Under the pieces are notes generated by a model. It was not told the DNA's origin and did no database searches. It saw only the letters and a list, made by a program, of their open reading frames with translations. Below are positions 32,760-43,308 of a stretch of 64,000 bases of DNA, in pieces. A program made the translations under genes and the position numbers. The stretch's first letter is position 1. Every line of letters starts with the position of its first letter. Source of the stretch: Prorocentrum cordatum (Eukaryota; Sar; Dinophyceae; Prorocentrales; Prorocentraceae); assembly GCA_963575745.1 (NCBI GenBank), contig CAUYUJ010014628.1, forward strand, positions 318,556-382,555. Direction: 5' to 3'.

Positions 32760-33165
32760 TCAGATGTTTGTTGGGGCGATGGGCTGTAGGGCTATAAAGC
32801 TACAAGGTTATGAGGCTGTAGGGCTATAGGGCTATAGGGCTACTGGGCTATAAGACTATAGGGCTATAAGGCTGTAGAACTGTAGGGCTAAAGGGCTATA
32901 AGGCTATGGGGCTGTAGGGCTCTAGGGCTATAAGGCAATTGGGCTATAGGGCTATAGGGCTAGAGGGCTATAGGGCTATGGGGCTATAAAACTATAGGGC
33001 TATAGGGCTATATGTTATTGGGCTATTGGGCACCCCGGGCACCCGGGCACCCCGGGCACCCGGGCACCCGGGCCCGGCCACCGAAATCGACGACCAATCT
33101 CACCGGCCACCCGGGCACCCGGGCACCGCCGGGCACCCGGGCACCCGGGCCCGGCCACCGAAATC
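32760..33165. repeat. GGGCTATA array followed by GGGCACCC array
   Basis: About 250 bp of 8-10 bp GGGCTATA units switch abruptly at about 33030 to GGGCACCC units; the latter are interrupted twice by GGCCGGCCACCGAAATCG-like sequence. Confidence 0.9.
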
Positions 33166-33189
33166 GGCGACCACCTCATGAACTTTTGA

Positions 33190-33338
33190 TCCGCTAGGAC
33201 CCCTACAGAGGCAAGCTCTGATTGGGGAAATACTCCAAAAATGCTCCCCAAATGGTCAAACATTGTGAACCAATCGTCCCCAGAATATATTTCACAAGTT
33301 TTGAATTTTCCTCCTGTAGAGGGACAGGCCCGACTTAA
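33190..33338. mobile_element. TIR-A element, copy 14
   Basis: Degraded left end GACCCCTACAGAGGCAAGCT; interior AATCGTCCCCAGAATATAT; good right end TTGAATTTTCCTCCTGTAGA then GGGACAGGCCCGACTTAA. Confidence 0.7.
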
Positions 33339-34227
33339 GCTTAGACGAAGGCCGCCTCCCGCGCGTCACCACATGAACGCACGCCGACAGCACACAGCAG
33401 GGCTCGAGCTGAACGGTTTTTTCGTGTTTGTTTCCTTCGTTATGTCTTTGGTCTGCCTTTGCTGGGAAAGTTGGAAACGGTCCACGGCATCGCCAAAGCA
33501 CCGTTTAGCTCGAGCCCTGGCTCGTAGGGTCGAGACCTCCAGGCGTCTACGGCAGGAAACCAAGCACGGCTTCGGAGGTCTGTGTGGCTAAGGAAAGGAG
33601 GCCAACACTCGAGGACGTTGCCCCCTCCTCCTCCTCCTCCTCCTCCTCCTCCTCCTCCTCCCCCCCTCCCCCTCCTTCGCCTTCTCCTTCTCCCACTTCT
33701 CTCCTCTTCCTCACCCATCCTCTGTCCACAACCCTCTTTCTCGTTCTCCGCGTCCTCCAAATTCCTCCTCCTTGCGCGTCCCGAGAAAAAAGTCTGTTCA
33801 ATGGTAAGGTCACTGTCGGTATTTGTCATTACAAGCTTGCTTGGCCGTTGGTGGGCTGGTCGTCAACCTCGTTCAGGGACCAGCCGCCCTCAAGGCTGTG
33901 TAGTCCACCACTATCCTCTTCCTCCTCGCTCCGCGTCGTCCTCCTAGGCCGATTCTGCGTTTCGAATACATTCTGGAAGACAACCATCGCGTGCTGAAAG
34001 CGCTCCGACTCCCGTTACTGGCGTGCCGACGAGGCAATGCTGCTCCCCGTCATGGGACCCCCCCGCGCTTATTGAGCAACTCGGATCGCTCATCATCTGT
34101 CCACTCTTTCTTGCCCTGCGCGTCGCATGCGACATGCGACGGACTGCTGTTCTCAATCTGCAAGCCCCGAGGGTCTCGACCCCTCCCCTGGATCCAATGT
34201 TGGTGGACCTGGGGCCAGACCCGCCCC
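33339..34227. other. Intergenic with TCC run
   Basis: TCC run at 33625-33665. An imperfect inverted repeat involving GGCTCGAGCTGAACGGTTTT (33401) and CACCGTTTAGCTCGAGCC (33499). No gene. Confidence 0.5.
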
Positions 34228-34327
34228 CGAATAGACGGGGTCGGAGGACCGCGCCACATCGGCGATGCATAGGCGATGCATCGGAGACCTCAGGATGGAG
34301 ACGATCGGCCTCCGAATCCATGACCCC
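34228..34327. mobile_element. HP-C hairpin element, copy 5 (diverged)
   Basis: GACGGGGTCGGAGGACCGCG then CCACATCGGCGATGCATAGG at the left; CCTCCGAATCCATGACCCC at the right. Short and eroded. Confidence 0.55.
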
Positions 34328-34980
34328 AATCGTCCGAGAGACGTCCTAGGAGAACGAACCAAGTCCCAAAACCGTGCAGTGATCACGGATCCCCACTGAC
34401 TCACCACACGGTGTGGGCAACGCGCCGCTTGGAGGTACCCGAATTTGGGCGGCCTGGATAAATGGAGGGAACACGCCGGGACTGGAGAGTGAATCCGCCC
34501 GAAGTCTGGGCGCTGAGAAGCCTTCTCAGAAGCCTCCGGGCCATCCTGAGAAGGGCCCTTCCTTCTGAGAAGCCCTCCCGCCTTCTCCGAAGGCCGCCCT
34601 CCCTCGCACCACCCCCGCACACGCGCCGCCAGAACGTCGTGTGTAGCCAGCTTCCCCGTGCAGTCCAGCCCCAGGATACGAACAGATCCTGCCAGGGGTG
34701 GTGCTGCTCTCAACCGGCAGTCTCAGCGGGGATGGCTGGCAAAACCCCTGCCACTGCTCATGGTCTAGATCCGATATTTTTTTGTCAGCAAGAAGTCCAC
34801 ACACTACCTCACAAGCCAACATGTCGCTCGCATCGCTGGGCCCATAACATGTGCCCGACGTCGGGAGGACAAAGGGTATGAACATCACAACTGGCACTAC
34901 CTCTTTGCCAGGAGAGATTGGGGCACAGATCAATCGTCTATCAGGCTCCCCTGGGCGCAGACCGACTTTGACAACAATAA
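34328..34980. other. Intergenic, no gene seen
   Basis: CCTTCTGAGAAG-type motifs recur between 34515 and 34600. No gene. Confidence 0.45.
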
Positions 34981-35108
34981 GAGGCCACATGCGAACCCTA
35001 CCCCACCACCCCACGATTTTTGAGGGGGGAGGTGGGGTTCCGAAAGAAGTGATCCCCACCTCCCCCTTAGCAATCGTGGGGTGGTGGAGTAAGGTTCGCA
35101 TGTGGCCT
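34981..35108. mobile_element. Hairpin element
   Basis: AGGCCACATGCGAACCCTAC then CCCACCACCCCACGATT at the left and AATCGTGGGGTGGTGGAGTA then AGGTTCGCATGTGGCCT at the right, with only a few mismatches over about 38 bp. The centre GGGGGAGGTGGGGTTCC / GATCCCCACCTCCCCC also pairs. Confidence 0.8.
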
Positions 35109-35199
35109 CCTAAAACAAACGAGCACACTCACCGCAAGCGTCAAACGAGGGCACCACCCCCGCAGCGGACAAATCGCAACACTCCATTCGGGGATCTTC

Positions 35200-35388
35200 T
35201 GACCCGGGTCAATCCAGACCCGGGTCAGTCAAGCCTTTCAGAATCCTGCAAGATCCTGCCCCCAAACCCGGGCCAATGCGAAGGATCCGGCAAGACCCCG
35301 CAGGATCCTGCACCCAAGCTGGGGTCAGTGCGACCCTGGCACCGCAGTGCGACGCTCTGGCTGACCCCCGTTTGCATTGACCCCCGTC
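35200..35388. mobile_element. TIR element family E, copy 1
   Basis: The left end GACCCGGGTCAATCCAGACC then CGGGTCAGTC is mirrored by GGCTGACCCCCGTTTGCATT then GACCCCCGT. The interior has several GGATCCTGCA/GATCCTGC motifs. A second copy is at 46499-46658. Confidence 0.7.
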
Positions 35389-35582
35389 TCGAGGCCCTCG
35401 ATCCCTCCGCAGACAGACGTGCCCGACCTCCGCGCCCTCGCCGCCCGCAGTCGGGAGCGGCCAAGAGACGCTCTGGCTGACCCCCGTTTGCATTGACCCC
35501 CGTCTCGAGGCCCTCGATCCCTCCGCAGACAGACGTGCCCGACCTCCGCGCCCTCGCCGCCCGCAGTCGGGAGCGGCCAAGA
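35351..35582. repeat. 116-bp unit in two tandem copies
   Basis: GACGCTCTGGCTGACCCCCG starts at 35351 and 35467 and the two units are essentially identical, so this is a recent tandem duplication. It overlaps the right end of the family E copy and the left end of the family F copy. Confidence 0.9.
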
Positions 35583-35760
35583 GAGGGGCGTCCAAGAGGG
35601 GGGGGAGGGGTGCAGATCATGACCGGCGGCACGTGCGCGGCCCACCGGGGGGGGCCAGGGACGTAATGACCTAAGAAGAGGCGCCATGACATCCGAGGAA
35701 ACATCATGGCCTCCGCCAGGACCCCCCCCCCCCCTATAGTCATCACCCCCCTCTTTGTCG
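35569..35760. mobile_element. TIR element family F, copy 2
   Basis: GGGAGCGGCCAAGAGAGGGG at the left, ATCATGACCGGCGGCACGTG and AAGAGGCGCCATGACATCC inside, TCATCACCCCCCTCTTTGTC at the right. It parallels 7916-8107 throughout. Confidence 0.7.
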
Positions 35761-35783
35761 CCCCCGTTTGCATTGACCCCCGC

Positions 35784-35962
35784 CTCCTCCTCCTCCTCCT
35801 CCTTCTTCTCCTCCTCCTCCCTCCTCCTCCTCCCTCCTCCTCCTCCTCCTCCTCCTCCTCCTCCTCCTCCTCCTCCTCCTCCTCCTCCTCCTCCTCCCTC
35901 CTCCTCCTCTCCTCCTCCTCCTCCTCCTCCTCCTCCTCCTCCTCCTCCTCCTCCTCCTCCTC
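35784..35962. repeat. TCC microsatellite
   Basis: About 180 bp of nearly uninterrupted TCC. Confidence 0.95.
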
Positions 35963-36569
35963 AGGCAGACGTGCCCGGCCTCCGCGCCCTCGCCCCCCCG
36001 CAGCGCCCGGAGAGCCGAGCCCGCCCGGCGCGCAGCCTTCCGTCACCCTCGGGAGCACGAGCGGGCCGCCCGTCTTGCTGCAGCGGCGGCGGCCTCTGGG
36101 CTGCTGGGAGGTAAAAACGGCAGGATGGCTTGGTTGGCTTAGGTATCACCATACAAGTAAGATGGCGAGGTTGGCGGAGCAGGATGGTTTAGGTTTTCAC
36201 CTCGCTCCAACACTGCATTGGCTCGGCATCTTACCTGGATGACGAGCGGGCCGCCCGTCTTGCTGCAGCGGCGGCGGCCTCTGGGCTGCCGGGAGCATGC
36301 CGCTGCAAAGCGGCCCTGGGACGCACCAGTCCGCCGACCCTGTCGGCGTGCGGAACGGGTTGCTCTTCCCGTCCGTGCCTCCTTCCCTTTCCCACCTTCT
36401 CCGTCTCCTTCTCGTTCGTCTCCCCCTCCTCCTCCTCCTCCTCCTTCTCCTCCTCCTCCTCCTTTCACGTTGTCCTTTAGCTCCTTTCTGTGATCACACA
36501 TCCCGTCGCCATCGACGGTCAAAACCTTCAGGGTCGGCGGCACCGGCCGTAAGGCCTTCACAATAGATA
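35963..36569. other. Intergenic with a dispersed direct repeat
   Basis: ACGAGCGGGCCGCCCGTCTT then GCTGCAGCGGCGGCGGCCTC then TGGGCTGC occurs at 36058 and again at 36242. A TCC-rich run lies at 36424-36465. No gene. Confidence 0.6.
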
Positions 36570-36705
36570 GACTTAACTCTAAGGATTCCCCACAGTTCCC
36601 CATATGTCCTGGGTTTTCGTATGCCCCCCCACTTCCCATGTGTTCCTACATCTTCCCTAGGAGCCGACGATTCATGGTGTCTGCGTGTTTTGTTTCTCCC
36701 TCCTG
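36570..36705. repeat. FAM-S dispersed repeat, copy 3
   Basis: CCCACAGTTCCCCATATGTC then CTGGG, CCTAGGAGCCGACGATTCAT then GGTGTCTGCGTGTTTTG. No TIR-A end follows here, so the repeat is independent of TIR-A. Confidence 0.6.
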
Positions 36706-37240
36706 ATGCTGCTTTGCCGACCGCTCGCGCAACACGTGAGCGACGATATCCAAACGATCCTACGCGAGGAAAACATCGCGACCTCACGCCGCGGCTGGCG
36801 CGGGCCGCCAGCGTGGCACGCCGCGGGGGGATGAGGGGCGCCTGCGCGCGACCCCACGTGGTGGAAAGCTGATGCGCGAGTGCCCGAACAATCGACCCCA
36901 TGATCTTCTGTCGCCCACGTGCTCGAGAACACGCACGCGCAAACACCCAACATAACAAGACTGCCGCCTCCTTCCGCTCACCCTCCGCTGACCTTCGCTT
37001 CGGCCTCCGCGTCATCTTCATTCAGAATAGCGGCCTGGTTGGGAAGATCCGCCAGGTCCCCCCATGGGAGCCGTCAAGCTGGGCGGATGAGGCTCCAGCA
37101 GCAACTGAGGAACTGCCTTTTCACTAGAGCAAAGCATGTTCCTTAGGAGCTCAGCTACTTGGCAACCGCATATGATTTGCCAGACACTTGATCTAGGTGG
37201 GGTTCTAATTGTCCGAAAGAGCGTGATCCACCGACGCTTT
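36706..37240. other. Intergenic, no gene seen
   Basis: No supportable gene or element. Confidence 0.45.
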
Positions 37241-38960
37241 CCTGTAGGAATTTCCCCCCCCTCTTCCTCCGGAACCCGGGGTTTCCCCCCCCTCCGAAAA
37301 TTCCCCCCCCCCCCCCCTTGCTGGACCCCCCCCCTTCCTCCGGCCCCCCCCCCCCCCGAACCCCCCACCCCCGACCCCCCCTGCGGAAAACGGGGGGGGG
37401 TCACTACCGGCCGGTTCGGACCCTCCGGAAAACCGCAGGGGGTCGCTACGGTTCGAACCCCTCGCCCCTCCCCCAGAAGACCATCTCGAGAGGGGTCACA
37501 ACTACCGGTTCGAACCCCCCCGCCCCCCGGAAAATCGGGGAGGGGGTCACAGCTATCGGTTCGAACCCCCCCCCCGAAAATCGGGAGGGGGTCACAACCG
37601 GTTCGAACCCCCCCCTCGAAAACCGGGGGGGGTCACTACCGGTTCGAACCCCTCCCCCGCACCTTCGAAAACCAGGGGGGGGCACTACCGGTTCGACCCC
37701 CCCCCCACCCCACGCACACCGCGAGCAAACAACTCTGGGTCTCTACCACCGTCCGCACCACATCCCCCACTGCTGTCCCCAGCACCACTGTCCTCACCAC
37801 CAGTGTCCCCGCTGTTCCCACCACCGTCACCACTGTCCTCACCAGTGCCCCCACCACTGTCGCATTGTCCCCACTGTCCCCACCGCTGTTCCCACCACGG
37901 TTCCACTCTCCCCACTTTCTCCACGGCCCCAACCACTGCCCCACTGTCCCCACTGTCCCCGCCGCTGTCTCACTGAGCTGCCCCACTGTTCCCACCACTG
38001 TCCCCATTTTCCCAACCACTGTCACTACTGTACCTCTGTCCCATTATTCCACCGCCGTCCTCGCCACCGCCCTCACCATTGCCACCACCACCACTGTACC
38101 CTCCACTGTCCCACGGTTTCCACCACATTCCCACTGTCCCCACACCACTGTCCCCACCACCACCGTCTCCACTGTCCCACTGTCCCCACGGTTCCCACCA
38201 TTGTCCCCGCTGTCCCCACCAGTGCCCCCACCAGTGTCTCACTGTCCCCACTCTTCCCGCCATTGTCCCACCACGGTCCCACTCTCCCCACTTTCCCCAC
38301 GGTCCCCACCACAGTCCCACAGCCCCCACTGTTCCCACCACTGTCCCACTGTCCCCGCCGCTGTCCCACTGTGCTGCCCCACCGTCCCCACTGTCCCCAT
38401 AACTTAACTGTCCGACTGTCCCCACTGTCCCAACAACTTTCCCCACTGTACTACTGTCCCACCACTGTCCTCACCACCGCCTTCACCACTGTCCCCACCA
38501 CTACCGTCCCCACCACTGTCCCATCCCCACCACTATCCCAGTGTCCACACCACTATCGAGCTGTCCCCTCACCACTGTTCCCATCACCACCGTCCCCACC
38601 ACTGTCCGCACCACTGCCCCACTGTCCCCGCACCAGTGTCCCCACCACCACCACCGTTCCCACCACATCCCCACCAGTCTCCAACTGTCCCGAGGAGCGG
38701 GCATCGTTTGTCGGCGGCGACGGGGGTGGTGGGGAGGGGTTCAAACCGGTAGTGACCCCCTCCGGTTTTCGAGAGGGGGGAGGTTCGAACCCGTAAAGAC
38801 CCCCCCCTTGGTTCTCAAGGGGGGGGGTTCGAACCGGTAATGACCCCCCTCCTTTTCATGATGGACTGGGGGGGGAGGGGGGTCGAACCGGTAATGACCC
38901 CTCCTGGTTTTCGAGGGGGGGGGGACGGGTTAGGAACCCCCAGTGAACCCCCCTGGTTTT
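37241..38960. repeat. Inverted 45-bp arrays flanking a CCACTGTCCC minisatellite
   Basis: The left array (about 37380-37700) has units CTACCGGTTCGAACCCCCC then CGAAAATCGGGGGGGGTCA. The right array (about 38735-38955) has the same unit reversed (AACCGGTAATGACCCCCCTC). Between them lies about 950 bp of degenerate 12-13 bp CCCCACCACTGT units. Long open frames (Pro/Thr/Val-rich) follow from the repeat. Confidence 0.85.
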
Positions 38961-39462
38961 CCGCCAGCAGCGGTAGAACACGCTCTTTCAAAGGTACGAG
39001 AACGCGCGCGAACACGGCCCTCCACCAGCTACTCCCCCTGCCGAGCCACGCCTCCTCAGCTCATGGTTGCCCTGAGACGCGTAGAGTACGATGGATCCGC
39101 AATGCCAGCCAGGGCTATGACCTTGTGGAAACAATCGAGACGAGCTCTCGAGAGACGATGCATAGCAAAAATAAGAGGACCCACGCTCTCGAGACCACGA
39201 TCCCCTGTGGAGAAAACACGTTCGCCGGCGTGGACCCCAAACAATGAGATGTTGCACGGTGGATGTGTCAGGTATGCATTGTGGTCTATGTGGTTTGATC
39301 TCTGCGTGAGCTGTGAGATGTAAGCTATGTGGTGCATTCTGAATGGTGCCATCAATGAAATGTGAGATATGCGGTGTAATATATACTGTGAACTTACGTG
39401 TATACGCATGTATGCATCATGTATGTCTGCATGTGTGTTTGCATGCATGCATGTATGTAAGT
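38961..39462. other. Intergenic, no gene seen
   Basis: Becomes ATG/TG-rich after 39240. No gene. Confidence 0.45.
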
Positions 39463-40021
39463 CCCACCAGCCCTCTGGGCGTCGGTGGTTTAACGAGTTT
39501 CCTCTTCCACCCCTCCCTCTTCCCCTTCGGGGAGGGGTTTACCCCTCCCCCTACCCCCTCCCCACTGACCTGGACAGGGGGTTCCGCGGCGCGCCGGAGC
39601 GCCCAAGATCGACCCCTGGGAGGGCTTAAATTCGACACCCCTCACGAGGATCGTGGCTCCTGAGGGGGGGACTGTAATTAGGGAACCCCCCTTCGTTGAT
39701 CGATCTCCTCCAAGATGGCTCCGAGGCCCCCCAAGAGGCCCCCAGGAGGCCCCCAAGAGACCCCCAAGAGGCCCCAAGAGACCCCCCAGAGGCACCCAAG
39801 AAGCGCCCAGGAGGCCCCAAGAAGCGCCCAGGAGGCCCCCAAAGGCCCCAAGATGGCCCCAAGAGGCCCCAAGAGGCCCCCAGGAGGCCCCAAAGAGGAT
39901 CCCGAACGGCCCACAGAGGCCCCCCCGAGGCACCCAAGACGCCGAAAAGCCCCTCAGGACGACCCTCTACTCGCCTGGGCGTCGTTTCTGGACGGGCTGG
40001 TGGGGATACGCGAAGCGTCTA
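39463..40021. mobile_element. Family D element, copy 3 (complete)
   Basis: CCCACCAGCCCTCTGGGCGT at the left, GGGCTGGTGGGGATACGCGA then AGCGTCTAGAA at the right. Inside: CCCCTTCGGGGAGGGGTTTA, a spacer and a CCCCAAGAGGC minisatellite (39730-39900). At 559 bp this is the most compact and complete copy. Confidence 0.8.
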
Positions 40022-40480
40022 GAATGTGATTACATGTATGTAGATTTGTCAACGTGTAGGCATGTATGCATGTATCTATGAATTTGTGTATACTTGTATG
40101 TATGTATGTATGTAACTACAAATGTATGTGCGTTTGTGTGTACGTGTGTATGTTTGTATGTACGTATGCATGTATGTTTGTGTGGATGGATGCACGGATG
40201 CATGTATGCATGCGTGTATGTATGGATCTAAGTGTGTGTTTGCATGCGTGTATGTATGCATGTATGCCTGCATGTATGCATACATGTATGTATGTATATA
40301 TGTTTGTGCATACATACATGCACATATATGTGTATTTAGGTCTGCGTGTATGCATGTTTGTATGTACGCATGCAGGCAGGCCAGCAGGCATGTAGGTATG
40401 TACTTATGTATGGGTGTATGTATGTAGGTAGGTAGGTAGGTCGGTGGGTAGGTCGGTGTGTATATGTACATGCAGTGTAT
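40022..40480. repeat. TGTATGTA/GCATGTAT microsatellite
   Basis: About 450 bp of degenerate TGTATG units, ending in a GTAG run. Cys/Val/Tyr-rich frames are artefacts. Confidence 0.9.
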
Positions 40481-42460
40481 GAGCAATGCGTGTGAACTAA
40501 ATGGTGCCCCGCATGTGGTGCAATACAGGCAGTGCGGTCCATGTGATGTGAGCTATGTTGTGCAACCTCTGTGGTGCAATATCTGTCGTTCGAGCTGTGA
40601 CCTGTGAGATGAGCGGTGTATGCTATGCTTGGCGGCGGCGGCGGGGGGAAAGGAGAAGGGGCGGTCCTTCTCGGAAAGCTCAGGAATCCTCCGCCCTTCT
40701 GAGAAATGTTCCAAACCTTTCACGGAAACACAGGAAACCTCTCGGAAAGGCGGAGGGCTTCTGAGAAGCCCCGCTGCCGTCTGAGAGGGTCTTCTCCTTC
40801 TCGCCCCCCCCCACCTCGCTCGCGGCCGATATGTGGTGCATTGTATGTGGTACGAGCTGCGAAATGTAAACGATGTGGTGCTACGCACGGTGCGCCCACA
40901 AGGTAGCCTGGGGCGGCGACGTTCGATCTAGCTCCCTTGGAGGTTATAGATGTACGGATACAGTTTTGATATGCTATGTTTGTGCGTGTCCAGGTCATGG
41001 ATCGCCTGATATGTTATACACGTCTACTTCTGTGGTAGTATCAAACTGTGCTCGCATTTGCACAAATGCTGACTGTCCCTGCAATATGGTATGGCACTCG
41101 GTGCTGAATACATACAGACGTGAGAACAGACAACCTCCTAACAGAATCGGGAAATTGTCTCCCTATGGCATGCTGGTGCTGTACTGGTGTGTACAATGTT
41201 GTTGGCTGTTCTAAAACTCTGGCATTGTGCTCTTCCGAAGGTAAAGCGTTCAAGGCATAGTCGGCCGCACCTGCTTATTCACAGTTCTACGATATCCCAG
41301 TATGCTTCATGTATGGTGTGTGAATTGTGTTTAGTGATTGGCGTGGTGTGTTATGCGATGTGGTTGGTAACCTTCTGCTCTCTCACAGTGTGCTCACACA
41401 TAGTCGAATGTCATGTCGTGGTCGTACATCGTATATGTTTCGTTGCGCTATGGCGTGTTCCAATACACTAAGATGGTCATGCTAGAATGTTGTTATGCCC
41501 TAGCCTCTTGTCGTATACTCGTTGCCGAGGTGGTTGCAGTGGCAGGGCCAATAACACTGAGTCCTGCTATGTTTCTACTGTGCAATACTTCAGTATGCCA
41601 CGATGTGTCAAAGTATGCGTTGGTGTGTTAGGGTAGTTATGCTTGGATATGTGATGACGCCTTATTTGATTGTATGAAACTGTATGCTATTTTCTGATGT
41701 CTTCCGATATGGTCTGCTCATTACAGTCTGGTGAAACGTGGCATGGTATGAGCTACTTAAGCGATCAGGAAATACACTGTATGCTCTAGTATACGCGTTG
41801 TCGTAGTGAAAACATTGCTAGAACAACTGTCTGATGTTGTACGTTGCCTGCTATGCTGTCTTGGGTAATGTCCTGTTCTGTCACCGTATGGTGTCTTGTT
41901 ATGGTATGTTATAGTATGTGATGCTGTGCGTTCGTATGTTCGATTCGGTCATGATCTGCTCGGTCATGCAATGCTATGGTCGGGCATGCTGTGATATCCC
42001 ATGCGCTGTCGGTTATACAATAGATGTGTCCACTGCTATGTTTTTGATACGTTCCTGCGAAGATGTTTTCTTCTGGTTGTGCGACAATATACCCGTTGAC
42101 GTAATGGTAGCAGGACGCAAATGGTGTGTGATGGTGCGCTTGTGTATGGTGTACTATTGTATGGTTCACCCTGGCAGAGTATGCTTTGTTATGCTGTGAT
42201 GTGATCTGTCGTGTGAATATTCATGTTGCCCGATGATATGGCAAGTATGATGTGTTGTGTTGTGATATGGCAATTTGTCTGTGGTATGTTATGTTCTACT
42301 CTGCGATGCTCTCATTTTGAATAGTATGTATGTTATGATGGACGTGTCCGCTTTTGCTGTGCACTACTGGTACATATTCGTCGTGCTTCTTTGTACATGC
42401 GTCGTGACGCCTGGACGGCGTGACGCCTCCCTCTCGGTGCTGCCTGGTATGCAAGGTGTC
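40481..42460. other. AT-richer TG/ATG-rich block, no gene
   Basis: About 2 kb clearly less GC-rich than its surroundings, dominated by TATGGT, GTTATG and TGTGATATGG motifs without a fixed period. No frame has protein-like composition and no element ends are visible. It could be a decayed tandem array or an AT-richer insertion. Confidence 0.5.
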
Positions 42461-43154
42461 GTCATTTGTCCAGAACGCGAGGCGGGACACTCAGGGATCA
42501 CCGGGATCCTGTGGGGCCAGGCGTCTGGCGACCGCGGTCTGGTGTCGCCGTTCGTCAGAAACCTTTAGGCGGGACACTCAGGGATCACTAAAATCCTGTG
42601 GTGCCTGGCGATCGCAGTATGCAAGGTCGGCAGACGGGAGCTCCTTCCCTAGAACCCAGCAGCCCAAATCTGTCGGGTGGGAAACAAGTTTCGCCGCGCC
42701 CTTGAGGCAACGATCCCTTGTGAAAGCGTCGGGCCCTCGCTCCCGAAACCACGGTCCCTCGGAGAAGCAACCGATGCGCGCGCTCGAGGCCACGACTCTG
42801 GCAACAGATGCAGACCCGGGCCCCAGGGGCCTCGACGCATCGCGATGCGAGAAGCTGGATCCGCGCTCCCCCAGGTCCAGGACCCCTGGTCCCCCCGCCC
42901 AAAGGAAGATCGAGTACGGGATCGACTACAGAACCGATTTGCCCCAAGATTGGTTCTCTCCCCGGATCCAAGAAACAAGCGTTCGTAGAATGTTCGCAGA
43001 GCGAACATGTTACGCTTCACCCATGGACTCGGTGGATTCGACGAGCAGATCAGTTTTGGGGTAAGTCAACTCTGTAGCCGATCCCCTACTCGAAAGGGTC
43101 CGCGCTCCCGAGGGCACGATCCCTCGAATCAAAACGTCGGCCAACCGGCTAGCC
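42461..43154. other. Intergenic with one direct repeat
   Basis: GGCGGGACACTCAGGGATCA occurs at 42481 and 42569, each followed by a related GATCCTGTGG or AATCCTGTGG stretch. No gene. Confidence 0.5.
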
Positions 43155-43308
43155 TTAGGTCCTGCATGTCCTACAGGCGGCTTTCGGAGGCAACATGAGA
43201 AATGATACAACAAGTAATCAACAATAGTCGAACGTAGAAACAATACTCGTTCCCAAATAATTGTTGGATTATTTGAACTTTCCGTCTGTAGAAGGACATG
43301 CCGCATGC
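43155..43308. mobile_element. TIR-A element, copy 15
   Basis: TTAGGTCCTGCATGTCCTAC then AGGCGGCTTTCGGAGG; right end TTTGAACTTTCCGTCTGTAG then AAGGACATGCCG. Diverged. Confidence 0.65.

Noticed and set aside
37490-37700. GGTTCGAACCC motifs resembling tRNA T-arms
   Set aside because: They are part of a 45-bp tandem unit with no acceptor, D or anticodon arms around them.
37136-38796. 423- and 492-residue Pro/Thr/Val-rich frames
   Set aside because: They translate opposed arrays and a minisatellite; composition is entirely repeat-driven.
41979-42000. Solo GGTCGGGCATG as a further TIR-A copy
   Set aside because: Only 11 bases match and there is no CTACAGG continuation or right end.
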